Assembly: GCA_905479945.1 (NCBI GenBank)
Contig: CAJQOP010000120.1
Location: forward strand, 1-39,124
Source of the DNA: an uncultured Glaciecola sp.
Lineage (GTDB): Bacteria > Pseudomonadota > Gammaproteobacteria > Enterobacterales > Alteromonadaceae
DNA: 39,124 nucleotides
Reading direction: 5' to 3'
This document shows, in pieces, positions 9,251 through 17,881 of the stretch. The stretch's first letter is position 1; every line of letters starts with the position of its first letter. The notes beneath the pieces were generated by a model that saw only the letters and a program-made list of their open reading frames with translations, was not told the origin of the DNA and did no database searches. The position numbers and the translations under genes were made by a program.

Positions 9251-9364
9251 AATTTTCCTTTTGCTAATTGGAACGTAAAACCAGGGCAAAATAACGCGCG
9301 GAAAGTAACAGAAATTCGACTATTTCGCCATTTAAAATTTTACTTGAGTTGCTAGGAACGGAAA

Positions 9365-9877
9365 TTAAATACTGAATTCGGTGGCTGCGGGAATAAGGTC
9401 AAACAGCATAGTCTCATCAACTTCAATAGTATTTAGCGACTCAGAAGTATCGATATTTGTTTGTGTATCTTGCGCTATTCGCTGCTTTGCATACATATCA
9501 AGCCCATCGATTACATCGTTTTCAATACGCAGGTGATTATTATGCTGTGATAAGCCTTGGGGGAAAAGAGCATTTAACAGATGCAACGTATTTGATGATC
9601 GCTCTTTAATCGCTCTTGAAAAAGCTTTCTGAACAATAAAATCCTGTTCGCCAAACTGTAAATGGGGAGCTCGATAATAATGCGATTCTATATCAGCATA
9701 TATAATTTCATCCGTTGAGCCTTTGTCAGCGAATCTGGGAACATTTTCAACATTTTGCTCAAGCATTGATAAATATAGATAAAACAGGCTCTTATCTTTA
9801 CTTATTGCTTTAGCGCTGCGATTCAAGCGCTGATATTGTTCAATATGTTGGTTGGAGACTTTATCCATTGTGCGCAT
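9365..9877 (-). CDS. Conserved hypothetical protein
   Basis: The 170-residue protein is soluble, with no signal peptide or membrane segment. It is mostly helical-looking, with an acidic C-terminal quarter. The layout loosely recalls the VC2046/SO_2500 family of uncharacterised gammaproteobacterial proteins, but I cannot confirm this by eye. Two ATGs (codons 1 and 4) are possible starts and neither has a clear ribosome-binding site. It lies 115 bases upstream of trhO on the same strand and 137 bases from the divergent receiver-TPR gene. Confidence 0.7.
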   Translation of the reverse strand: MRTMDKVSNQHIEQYQRLNRSAKAISKDKSLFYLYLSMLEQNVENVPRFADKGSTDEIIYADIESHYYRAPHLQFGEQDFIVQKAFSRAIKERSSNTLHLLNALFPQGLSQHNNHLRIENDVIDGLDMYAKQRIAQDTQTNIDTSESLNTIEVDETMLFDLIPAATEFSI

Positions 9878-10014
9878 AGTTAATTAGTTCATTATTTGTT
9901 ATCGTCATTAAAGCAGTTTTACTCAAGTTTTAACTCAAAGTAGCGATAAAAATACTATACAAGCTTCGCCGAGAGAAATGACTTCAACGGCACAAAAGGG
10001 TAATAAGTTCTTGC

Positions 10015-11664
10015 ATGGATAAACTCGATTACGCCGACAAGCGATGTTTGGTTGTTGAAGACCGTCGCCCGTTCCTAACGCTTCTTAAAGGACTTCTTAC
10101 GAGTCTTGGCGCAAAAAAAATTGACACTGAGTTAAGTGCAGAAACAGCCCTCAGAGCGTGCGAGAAGGTATCTTACGATATTGTCGTTTGTGACCTTCAC
10201 CTTGGCAATGATAGAAAAAATGGCTTTGAATTTTTAGAAGAAATTCGTACTTGTCATTTAATCAAGCCATCCTCCGTGTTTATCATGATAAGCGGTGACA
10301 GCGCGCGTTCGATGGTTCTTGGCTCTCTTGAAAAGCAGCCCGATGACTACCTCATAAAACCTTTTTCACAAGCACAACTAAATTCTCGCATTACACGCGC
10401 CCAAAATCGAAGAACAACACTCTCTTCTCTATACAGCCTTATAGAACATAAAAAATACGATTTAAGTATAGAGACGTGTAAGCATTTTTTAGAAACCGGC
10501 ACCAAATATAACGCACATTGTATTCAGATGCTGGTGCAACTCTATTGGGCAACTAAGCAGTATGACGAAGCTGAAACGACACTGAATAAGTTACTTGATG
10601 AACGTTCTATACAATGGGCGCTCAGTGCAATGGCCAGAACACAACTTCTAAAAAACAACTTTGTAGAGGCCATTGATTTGGCGAAGCAAGCTATTGATGC
10701 TTCTCGAAATGATGTGGATTCTTATGACGTTCTTGCTGAAGCATATCTAAAAAATGATATGCCAGATGAAGCGCTTAAGTACATTTTGGATGCCTTAAGT
10801 CTTTCTCCCTTGTCTATCGAAAGACACTATAATGTATGCAAGATAGCGCGCGTAAATGGTGAGTATGAAACAGCTATAAGCTCAGCAAAGGCAATTTTTG
10901 AGCTTTCTCAAAACTCAGTGCATCGCAACGTGAATCATATGTGCAGTTATATTCGAAGTATACTTGATGCGGCTGAGAACGCCGATGATAAGAAAGATAG
11001 TAATCGACTTAAACATGATGCGTTGTATGCCTTAAAAAAGATAAAGCTTAATGCCAACTCAGCAATTGTTCAAAACGGATTTGATTTCGATATTTTTGAA
11101 AAACTAATAGGTGCAAGGCTTTCCTTTTTAGATAACAAGCCAAGTGAATCCAAAAAAGCGCTTGAAGAAGCACAAATAAAAATTGACCAACAGTTCAATC
11201 AATTTCCAATTAGCTTAGCTGCGGAAAGTCTCAAAACGATGCTAGATTTAGGTGATTTTGAAGAGGCACTTAAGGTTAAGAGAGCCGTCGAAACCCAAGA
11301 TGCAGAACTTGATAGCAATATTGAACATTCAATACAAAGTGCTTTTAATAAAGTAAAAAATCGACAAAACGAATACATTGCACATAATAAAAAGGGGCTA
11401 GCTAGCTACAGTGCAGGTAAGTACCATGATGCATATGAATCATTTACCGAGGCAAAAACGCTATCTCCTATGAATATTGGGGTAACACTGAATTTGCTAC
11501 AAAATATCGTTAAGCTGCTGGAAATGAATGAAAATGCAGATATTGAGTTGCAAAAAGAGTGCCGCGAACATTATCGGTACATCAGCAATATGCCTCTCAG
11601 AAAAGTACATCAAAAAAAGTTTGAGAATATGAAATTGGATGTAGAAAATCTTATGCATGCTTGA
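10015..11664 (+). CDS. Receiver-TPR response regulator (paralogue 1)
   Basis: The 549-residue protein starts with a CheY-like receiver domain (about 8-130): acidic pair Glu15/Asp16, phospho-acceptor Asp60 in CDLHLG, Ser93 in ISGD, and Lys115 in IKPF. The rest is helical repeats, with TPR-like units around 180-300 and a final TPR near 460-505 (NKKGLASYSAGKYHDAYESF). It has no DNA-binding, GGDEF/EAL or other enzymatic output, so it should act by phosphorylation-controlled protein binding. The protein at 29008 has the same architecture and a similar C-terminal block. The soluble histidine kinase at 1537 is a possible partner. Monocistronic; a 9-base repeat array follows 36 bases after the stop. 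Confidence 0.88.
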   Translation: MDKLDYADKRCLVVEDRRPFLTLLKGLLTSLGAKKIDTELSAETALRACEKVSYDIVVCDLHLGNDRKNGFEFLEEIRTCHLIKPSSVFIMISGDSARSMVLGSLEKQPDDYLIKPFSQAQLNSRITRAQNRRTTLSSLYSLIEHKKYDLSIETCKHFLETGTKYNAHCIQMLVQLYWATKQYDEAETTLNKLLDERSIQWALSAMARTQLLKNNFVEAIDLAKQAIDASRNDVDSYDVLAEAYLKNDMPDEALKYILDALSLSPLSIERHYNVCKIARVNGEYETAISSAKAIFELSQNSVHRNVNHMCSYIRSILDAAENADDKKDSNRLKHDALYALKKIKLNANSAIVQNGFDFDIFEKLIGARLSFLDNKPSESKKALEEAQIKIDQQFNQFPISLAAESLKTMLDLGDFEEALKVKRAVETQDAELDSNIEHSIQSAFNKVKNRQNEYIAHNKKGLASYSAGKYHDAYESFTEAKTLSPMNIGVTLNLLQNIVKLLEMNENADIELQKECREHYRYISNMPLRKVHQKKFENMKLDVENLMHA

Positions 11665-11700
11665 TTTCACTTAAAGCTCCCACTATAGGCTAATCAAGAT

Positions 11701-11736
11701 AATTCACATAATTCACATAATTCACATAATTCACAT
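11701..11736. repeat. 9-base tandem repeat, four copies
   Basis: AATTCACAT repeats four times perfectly between the convergent ends of the receiver-TPR gene (ends 11664) and the small secreted-protein gene (ends 11770). No hairpin accompanies it, so it does not look like a terminator. Confidence 0.9.
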
Positions 11737-11769
11737 AATCAACTACATAACTCGATCGTGAACTCAATC

Positions 11770-12060
11770 TCAACTCGTTTGCTCTTCTTCAGCTTTCCGC
11801 TTAGCTTTGTTGAGGTTTTTTTCTGCTAATTCAGAATCCGCTTCAGTGTTTCTGATAATCGGTGTAACCAGCGTAACCGGAGCGTCTGGAATTTTCAATT
11901 CATCTAACAATGCGTCGAGAGATGAATCGATACTCTTTTGTATTAAGCTATGAACAACTTTTTTACTAAATATTGACTCAGCTTCTTGTGTATTAGCAGA
12001 AACGCTCATGCTTAGTGTGAATGCTAAAAGTATTAATGATATTTTAGTACGAGTTTTCAT
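11770..12060 (-). CDS. Small secreted/periplasmic protein of unknown function
   Basis: The product has 96 residues. A classical signal peptide is visible: basic MKTRTK, hydrophobic ISLILLAFTLSM, and a cleavage site after SVSA or SAN. The mature part is about 73 residues, charged and helical, with a Lys/Glu-rich end. No known domain is recognised. AAAGGAC lies seven bases before the ATG. It is a single gene. Confidence 0.75.
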   Translation of the reverse strand: MKTRTKISLILLAFTLSMSVSANTQEAESIFSKKVVHSLIQKSIDSSLDALLDELKIPDAPVTLVTPIIRNTEADSELAEKNLNKAKRKAEEEQTS

Positions 12061-12563
12061 GGGATAGTCCTTTCAAAATTAGTCAATGCAATAAAGTTAT
12101 TGCTGGTTTCAAAGTACATATAGCGATAACTGTGCCAATCTTAAAGCAGACAAACAAAAAGCCATTTAGAACGTTAATTATGACTTATTGAATTGATTTA
12201 TTTATAATAAAAAACATTGCCATTAATGAATTAATACAGCAACTTAGATTAACTACTAGCGCGTATTAGTGGTAAAAGAAGTGTTCTCGACAGGGTTTAA
12301 ATTTTTGAAATAAACTATACTTAATAATCCGAAAATCAATATAAACAGTTGAAAAGAAGTGTCCGAATAGTGTCCGCTAGATTTATAAGTGTCCGGATTT
12401 CGTCCGCTATTGATTTTAGGCCATAGCTAGCCTTGCACATTGACACTCCCGTGGCATTTCTCAGATTGAAGTTTGAGCGCTGCCTATAAAATGCAACATT
12501 ATTGTGTTATTAATGCTGATAATTAAGCTTTGATCTCGGTTTTTATCACACTAATTTAACTAA
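12061..12563. other. 503-base gap with phased direct repeats and no gene
   Basis: No credible coding frame is seen on either strand. The proximal part would hold the promoter of the small secreted-protein gene (minus). The notable content is the GTGTCCG repeat block at 12361-12410. The remainder is AT-rich with no strong hairpin or terminator after the lipoprotein gene. Confidence 0.6.
12361..12410 (+). promoter_or_regulatory. Helically phased GTGTCCG direct repeats
   Basis: A 20-base block GTGTCCG-N4-GTGTCCGCT (12361-12380) recurs 30 bases later as GTGTCCG-N4-TCGTCCGCT (12391-12410), with 16 of 20 positions identical. The four half-sites begin at offsets 0, 11, 30 and 41, so all fall on roughly one face of the helix. 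This is the layout of a tandem operator for a regulator binding direct repeats. The regulator is unknown, and the nearest downstream gene start is 300 bases away (12060, minus). Confidence 0.5.
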
Positions 12564-13412
12564 CTATTTAATCAAGTCATTAAAATCTTCAGAGAAATCA
12601 TCGATTTCACCCAACAAGTGTGTTCTTTGTTTTTCAGTTGTGAGGATGTCTGCAGATAACAAAAACCGTTTGTATGTATCTGCATTTTCCAAGTTACGTT
12701 GATTCAGTTCTTCGCTTCGATAAACCTCAGGCGCCATTAACAATTCGTATAAGTTACTTTTGAAGGCCTCGCCTCTATCTTCTGTCTGGAATAGTGATTT
12801 TAATGCGGCCTGATACTCAATCTGATACTGATCCCATAGCTCGCCATTAGAATGATAATCACCATACATATTTTCAATTAGCTTTTCTTGTTCTGGTGTT
12901 AACTTACCTAGCCAACGTTTAAGGTTTTTCTTATTTTGTTTTAATCTACTCTTCTTTTTTTTCTCTGGCGTTTTCGCTGATAACTCTTCCCTTTCTTCAA
13001 CTTCCTCTTCGTTTCGCTTATCGATTTCTTTGAACATCGAGGTAACTTGTTCTTGCGAAAGCGATGGCGCCATATCAACCAAATCAGGAATAATCCTATT
13101 TTTCAGTCTACCCCAATGCTCTGCTGCTTTTTGTTGGTGATAGTCCATTTTAGCTAAGCTAATTTGTTGACTTTTTATATCCGAAGACAATTCACCTAAA
13201 TGAGAAATATATTTTGGGACTTCATTTTTTTTGTGCCAATCTAACCACGTAGCTAACTTGAGATCGAACACCTCTTCTTGCTGGTCGGTCAGTTCGACAA
13301 AATCATCTAAGTACCAATACACTAACCAATCAATATTTTTATATACAAACTTTGTAGAGCAGCCTGACAAAAGCAGTACCAAGCCAATAATAATAATTTT
13401 TTTCACTCTCAT
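12564..13412 (-). CDS. DUF6279-type lipoprotein
   Basis: A 282-residue lipoprotein. The signal sequence ends in lipobox LLSGC with the lipidated Cys18. The mature N terminus (YKNIDWLVYWYLDDFVELTDQQ) and the following helical region resemble the DUF6279 family of gammaproteobacterial outer-membrane-anchored lipoproteins, whose function is unknown. A strongly charged stretch lies near 135-170. It is divergent from the phosphofructokinase gene, with 66 bases between starts. GGAG precedes the ATG closely; GTG at codon 3 is an alternative start with better spacing. Confidence 0.75.
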   Translation of the reverse strand: MRVKKIIIIGLVLLLSGCSTKFVYKNIDWLVYWYLDDFVELTDQQEEVFDLKLATWLDWHKKNEVPKYISHLGELSSDIKSQQISLAKMDYHQQKAAEHWGRLKNRIIPDLVDMAPSLSQEQVTSMFKEIDKRNEEEVEEREELSAKTPEKKKKSRLKQNKKNLKRWLGKLTPEQEKLIENMYGDYHSNGELWDQYQIEYQAALKSLFQTEDRGEAFKSNLYELLMAPEVYRSEELNQRNLENADTYKRFLLSADILTTEKQRTHLLGEIDDFSEDFNDLIK

Positions 13413-13478
13413 CTACTCCAACGACAAAGTTTTGGTATTCTATTGTTATTCAGACAATTTAATAGATAAAGGTTGCAG

Positions 13479-14474
13479 ATGCCAATAAATAAAATTGCAA
13501 TATTAACTTCGGGTGGCGATGCACCTGGTATGAATGCATGTATTCGCGCTATTTGCCTAGCCTGTGAGCATGATGGCATTGAAACCATCGGATATAAGCA
13601 TGGCTTTAATGGCTTATTAAAGCAAGATTGGAGAACATTATCAGCAGCCGATGTGTATAACTTAATTCAACGCGGAGGCACTATTTTATACAGTGCGCGT
13701 TGTGAAAAGTTCAGAACCAATGATGGAGTCGCACTTGCAGCTAAAAATCTTGACGAAAATACAGTTGATGCTTTGATTATAGTAGGCGGAAATGGTTCTT
13801 TTATGGGAGCTGAGCATCTTCAAAAATTTTGGAACAAACCTGTTATTGGCATTCCAGCAACCATAGACAACGATATTGCGGGAACTGATTTCACAATTGG
13901 CTTCCATACTGCAATACAAACAGCCGTTGAGTCGATAGACAAAGTTCGTGACACGGCCGAAGCATTCGAACGTATCTTTTTGGTGGAAGTTATGGGCCGT
14001 GATGCAGGTTACATCGCTCTAGATTCGGCTATCTGTTCGGGCTCCGACCATGTTTTGGTACCAGAGCTTTTTACATCAGCTGCAGAAGAGCTGGTTAAAA
14101 TCTTAGATAAACTTGATGCTCGTCGAAAAAACAATGCTAATTCGAGTCATATCATTGTTATTACGGAGAACCTGTGGCCTGGAGGATTAAATGTACTCGC
14201 TGATTCACTAGTTTCTGAAACAGGGTTTGATGTTCGCGTGCTAACCCTTGGCCACGTTCAGCGAGGCGGCTCACCTGTGAGCAAAGACCGAATGTTAGCA
14301 ACCCGCTTGGGCACCTACGCAGTTGAAAGTATTTTAAAGGGGGAAACAGGTGTTATGGTTGGCGAAACACATACCAAGCCTGTTTTAGTGGACTTAGAAA
14401 CAACGCGCACAAAAAATAAGAATTTGAACCACTATTCTGTCGACATACTAGAAAAAATAACCCGTTTAGGTTGA
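13479..14474 (+). CDS. pfkA: 6-phosphofructokinase
   Basis: The 331-residue protein matches bacterial phosphofructokinase, phosphorylating fructose 6-phosphate in glycolysis. Visible motifs are the nucleotide loop SGGDAPGMN (11-19), the catalytic TIDND (128-132, Asp130), VEVMGRDAGYIAL and the substrate arginine in HVQRGGSP. Two features depart from the E. coli enzyme: the GGDGS metal/nucleotide motif reads GGNGS (Asn105), and PGTIDND reads PATIDND. Glycine rather than Asp follows the Asn, which fits an ATP rather than pyrophosphate donor, but the donor should be treated as unproven. Start chosen at ATG 13479, six bases after AAAGG; a TTG two codons upstream overlaps that ribosome-binding site. 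Confidence 0.88.
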   Translation: MPINKIAILTSGGDAPGMNACIRAICLACEHDGIETIGYKHGFNGLLKQDWRTLSAADVYNLIQRGGTILYSARCEKFRTNDGVALAAKNLDENTVDALIIVGGNGSFMGAEHLQKFWNKPVIGIPATIDNDIAGTDFTIGFHTAIQTAVESIDKVRDTAEAFERIFLVEVMGRDAGYIALDSAICSGSDHVLVPELFTSAAEELVKILDKLDARRKNNANSSHIIVITENLWPGGLNVLADSLVSETGFDVRVLTLGHVQRGGSPVSKDRMLATRLGTYAVESILKGETGVMVGETHTKPVLVDLETTRTKNKNLNHYSVDILEKITRLG

Positions 14475-14526
14475 ACACCAATTACACTAAAACACTAAAC
14501 GATAAGCCAGTTTGTATAGATTCAAA

Positions 14527-14554
14527 AAAAACGCTTTCATTTGAAAGCGTTTTT
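14527..14554. terminator. Bidirectional terminator between pfkA and the Mpo1-like gene
   Basis: AAAAACGCTTTC (14527-14538) pairs with GAAAGCGTTTTT (14543-14554) around a 4-base loop. A-rich and T-rich flanks let it work in both directions for the convergent genes ending at 14474 and 14576. Confidence 0.9.
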
Positions 14555-14575
14555 ATATAATTCAATGTCATTTTC

Positions 14576-15037
14576 TTAATAACTAATATTCATGCGTTTT
14601 AGCCAGTGAACCCACCACCATGCCGGTCCTACCAGTAAAAAGCGCAAATCTTCAAAGAACGAAGGCTTTTTACCCTCAACTTGATGCCCTATAAACTGCA
14701 ATATCCACATAACGACAAATAAGCCTAGACTGAACATCCATACTGAGATGTTAAACATAACTAATAACTTAATTATACCAAATGCACACAAAGTTAAGAG
14801 CGTCATTGCTGCGCCAATCGGCCCTGATAGCTTGAAATAATAATATAAGGTTGGAATAGCCAACACGTGAGCAAACGTGATCTTCATTGCCTGCATAAAT
14901 TCAGGAACAGGAATAGCCCATAGCAAACCAATGGTGACGAAATAAATAGCAGGAACTGCTATTGCATGGATCATAATGTTGGTCTTGTTTGTGTGGCTCT
15001 CGCCATATTTGTTTATCAGTCGTTCTACTTCACGCAT
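14576..15037 (-). CDS. DUF962 / Mpo1-like membrane protein
   Basis: The protein has 153 residues and about four membrane segments. Two family signatures are present: the N-terminal YGESHTNKTNIMIHAIAVP and the C-terminal FIGHQVEGKKPSFFED, supplying conserved histidines. The family includes yeast Mpo1, a membrane Fe(II) dioxygenase that oxidises 2-hydroxy fatty acids; a similar lipid-oxidising role here is inference. I place the start at ATG 15037 because GGAG (15044-15047) lies six bases upstream. The ATG at 15049 would add four residues but has only A-rich sequence before it. A 7-base repeat array lies in the leader. Confidence 0.85.
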   Translation of the reverse strand: MREVERLINKYGESHTNKTNIMIHAIAVPAIYFVTIGLLWAIPVPEFMQAMKITFAHVLAIPTLYYYFKLSGPIGAAMTLLTLCAFGIIKLLVMFNISVWMFSLGLFVVMWILQFIGHQVEGKKPSFFEDLRFLLVGPAWWWVHWLKRMNISY

Positions 15038-15058
15038 AAGCCACTCCATCTTTTTATT

Positions 15059-15098
15059 GTTCTTTGTTCTTTGTTCTTTGTTCTTTGTTCTTTGTTCT
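15059..15098. repeat. 7-base tandem repeat in the leader of the Mpo1-like gene
   Basis: GTTCTTT repeats five times perfectly (15059-15093), followed by GTTCT. On the minus strand it reads as AAAGAAC repeats, ending about 12 bases before the GGAG ribosome-binding site of the downstream gene. Copy-number change here would alter promoter-to-start spacing, not the reading frame. Confidence 0.92.
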
Positions 15099-15179
15099 AA
15101 GAGAAATATACAAGCTCTTTAAAAGCTCTTCTTTGAAAGCTGTGTTTTACAAACAACAATCCAATTATTAACAAATAGT

Positions 15180-15845
15180 TTACAACGTGATCATGTATCG
15201 CTCAAGCAATCGTTCCAATTGATTATCAATGTCTTCAAATTGAACTCCGTATGCTTGATAGTCATTTTCCATTTTTACATTTTTAACTTGGCCACCAAGT
15301 AGTAGTGTTCTCTCTGCGATTTCAACACACAGCGTTACAGATTCATCGATTTCAATGACCTGTAATGTGGTTTGAAAAGGAACAAGTAATTTGCAGCCTG
15401 ACTTAGAAATATCGACAATCAGGCCTTCCAATTCTCTATTATCCTGATCATCTAAGACAACGTCCGTTGGCACACCAGAAATTGCCCTTTTTTGAGATCT
15501 AAGTCCAAGTTTTTGCAATGCACTTGGAAATGTTGTGATTACCATAGGAAGAGGTGAATTAATAACTCTCAATACACGAACCTTAAAGGCAATTACTTCC
15601 CCGAATGGCTCATCAAGCACATAACGAATAACAATCTGATTATCAACCTCAATTAAGTGTGTTGTATTTATTAGCTCCGTCGACGGTGGGTATCCAAATA
15701 ACAAACACTCTGCGCCATCGGTGCCGAAATAGGTAGTTTTTAGCTTTACAGGCTGTGCCTGCGCAATAAGCTGCATATCTGCAGGCGTATTGGGTAACAA
15801 GCATAATAATGCATTAATATCTGCTGGGGATATTGTCGGTTTCAC
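15180..15845 (-). CDS. YcgR-like PilZ-domain protein
   Basis: A 221-residue protein with two parts. The N-terminal beta-rich half (about 20-110) resembles the YcgR N-terminal domain. The C-terminal half (about 115-215) is a PilZ domain with c-di-GMP motifs RSQKR (RxxxR) and DISKSGC (DxSxxG), both intact. It is therefore likely to bind c-di-GMP and act on motility or surface behaviour, as flagellar-brake proteins do; the target is unknown. Start chosen at GTG 15845, seven bases after AAGAGGG. A TTG nine codons upstream is possible but would place the ribosome-binding site inside the gene. Confidence 0.83.
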   Translation of the reverse strand: MKPTISPADINALLCLLPNTPADMQLIAQAQPVKLKTTYFGTDGAECLLFGYPPSTELINTTHLIEVDNQIVIRYVLDEPFGEVIAFKVRVLRVINSPLPMVITTFPSALQKLGLRSQKRAISGVPTDVVLDDQDNRELEGLIVDISKSGCKLLVPFQTTLQVIEIDESVTLCVEIAERTLLLGGQVKNVKMENDYQAYGVQFEDIDNQLERLLERYMITL

Positions 15846-16002
15846 ATAATGCCCTCTTTCTTTTCCTTTCAATCATAGTCACAAGTGCTTAATTACATGA
15901 TATTCTGACCTCGGCAAGTTTGCGCCAGATACAAATTATCAATTAGCCTATGTCATTCATTTTTTCTTACTACAAATTCACACTACCACGGGTCTTACTA
16001 AC

Positions 16003-17802
16003 ATGCCAAACATGCTCTCTTATCACATCGAACCTGCAAATTTAGCCGAGCACGTATTTAAAGTAAAAATTAGCATACCGCCTTCTGAGCATGAATCAGT
16101 GCACTTAACTTTGCCCGCTTGGATCCCAGGTAGTTATATGATTAGAGATTTTTGCAAAAACATACATTTGTTGAAGGCCAAAAACTCACTCAACGAAGCA
16201 CAGGAGATAGCGCAATTAGATAAACAGACGTGGCAGATTTCAGGAGCTAAAGATGGTATCGAGCTCACTTATCAAGTATACGCCTTTGATTTGTCAGTCA
16301 GAGGTGCCTATTTGTTTGATGAGTACGCATTTTTTAACGGAACAAGCACCTTTTTAGAATTACGCGAATGGGGAAATAAACCAGTCAATCTAAACATCGT
16401 TAATAATCAGTGTAAAAACAACTGGCGGATTGCAACTGCACTGAAGCAAATATCGTCTTCCTCTACAAACGATGAATCAACACACCATTATACCTGTGAA
16501 AATTATCAAGAACTCATTGATCACCCTGTCCTAATGGGGGTTTATGAACAACACACATTTAACATTAATGGTACTCAATTTCACATGGTGTTGTCTGGTA
16601 AAACTGAAACCGATATCGAGCGTATTTGCAATGATCTCAAGCCACTTTGCAAACACCATATGGAATTATTTAGTGGTTTTCCTGAAAAAGAATATTGGTT
16701 TATCACCCTATTATGTGAAGACGGTTTCGGCGGGCTAGAGCATCGGGCATCTACGGCCTTAATGTTTCCCCGCTTCCATTTACCTATGAAGTTTGAATCA
16801 GAACTTATTCCTCAAGAATATGAGCAATTTTTGAGCTTATGCAGTCATGAACTGTTTCATACTTGGCATGTAAAACGTATTAAACCTGAAGCAATGATAA
16901 ACCCGGATTTAAGTACCGAACAAAGCATGGAGCAACTCTGGATATACGAGGGTTTCACTAGCCTTTATGACGATTTAAGCCTTGCCAGAACAAAACTAAT
17001 TACGGCCCAACGTTATGCAGAAATATTGGGCCAAAACCTTACCCGATTATTGCGCACACAGGGCCGGCACAAACAGAGCCTTGCTCAATCTAGTTTTGAA
17101 GCATGGACTAAATTTTATAAACAGGATGCTGGGTCACACAATAATATTGTCAGCTATTACAATAAAGGTGCGGTTGTGGCCCTAGCCCTAGATATCAGTA
17201 TCAGGCAGTTGAGCGGTAACCGATATTCAATAGATCAACTCATGCAGATTCTGTGGAAGCACTATGGCAGTAGAAACATTGGAACACCAGATGATGTTAT
17301 TCAAACACTTTGCAAACAACACTTTAATATAGACGTTTCCAGCTTTTTGAGCATTGCACTATATACAACAATGGACTTACCTTTAGATAAGCTTATAAAT
17401 AGTATTGGACTGAAGCTGCATTTGCGAAGCAAATCTTCAGTTACGGATAAAGGTGGAACCCAAAGTAAAGAGACAATAAAAAATGGATTTGGTGCAGTAT
17501 ATAAAGACCACGGGAGTGGCGTATTGCTGCAATCGATGCAGGAAAACTCACCCATAGTAATCGCTGGGGCACAAATTGGAGACATTTTGTTAGCGATAGG
17601 CGAATGGCAGGTAAATAGCGGAAACTTGCAACGTTTATTAGATAACCAAAGCGGCACAAAACTTCGCATTACTTTGCTTAGACAAGGTCGACTAATCCAA
17701 ACTTTAATGCCTATTCAACCGGCAATATTGGATACTGTTTATTTTAGTATTGAGCAAGCTGAAATATTTGATGCATGGATTACGGGCAATGTTGACGCTT
17801 AA
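16003..17802 (+). CDS. M61-family glycyl aminopeptidase-like metallopeptidase with PDZ domain
   Basis: The 599-residue protein matches peptidase family M61. The zinc site is HELFH (282-286) within SHELFHTWHVKRIKP, with the third ligand Glu316 in the downstream EGF motif. The family signature GFGGLEHRAS lies before it (241-250). A PDZ-like domain occupies about 490-580. Known members cleave N-terminal glycine or alanine, sometimes with acidic preference. No signal peptide is visible, so it may be cytoplasmic or exported by another route. Two ATGs (codons 1 and 4) are possible starts. It stands alone between divergent and convergent neighbours. Confidence 0.9.
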   Translation: MPNMLSYHIEPANLAEHVFKVKISIPPSEHESVHLTLPAWIPGSYMIRDFCKNIHLLKAKNSLNEAQEIAQLDKQTWQISGAKDGIELTYQVYAFDLSVRGAYLFDEYAFFNGTSTFLELREWGNKPVNLNIVNNQCKNNWRIATALKQISSSSTNDESTHHYTCENYQELIDHPVLMGVYEQHTFNINGTQFHMVLSGKTETDIERICNDLKPLCKHHMELFSGFPEKEYWFITLLCEDGFGGLEHRASTALMFPRFHLPMKFESELIPQEYEQFLSLCSHELFHTWHVKRIKPEAMINPDLSTEQSMEQLWIYEGFTSLYDDLSLARTKLITAQRYAEILGQNLTRLLRTQGRHKQSLAQSSFEAWTKFYKQDAGSHNNIVSYYNKGAVVALALDISIRQLSGNRYSIDQLMQILWKHYGSRNIGTPDDVIQTLCKQHFNIDVSSFLSIALYTTMDLPLDKLINSIGLKLHLRSKSSVTDKGGTQSKETIKNGFGAVYKDHGSGVLLQSMQENSPIVIAGAQIGDILLAIGEWQVNSGNLQRLLDNQSGTKLRITLLRQGRLIQTLMPIQPAILDTVYFSIEQAEIFDAWITGNVDA

Positions 17803-17881
17803 CTTAATGCCACGCTTATCCTTCAAAAGCTTTTTATAGCTAAGGTTCAAGAGTAAGCAAAATGAATGGCAGATAATGACT

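Noticed and set aside
9251..9289. 13-residue N-terminal extension of TrhO
   Set aside because: AAGGA directly precedes ATG 9250, and the family N terminus begins at that Met.
12361..12410. GTGTCCG repeats as the end of an insertion sequence
   Set aside because: They are direct, not inverted, and no transposase remnant or target-site duplication is seen on either side.
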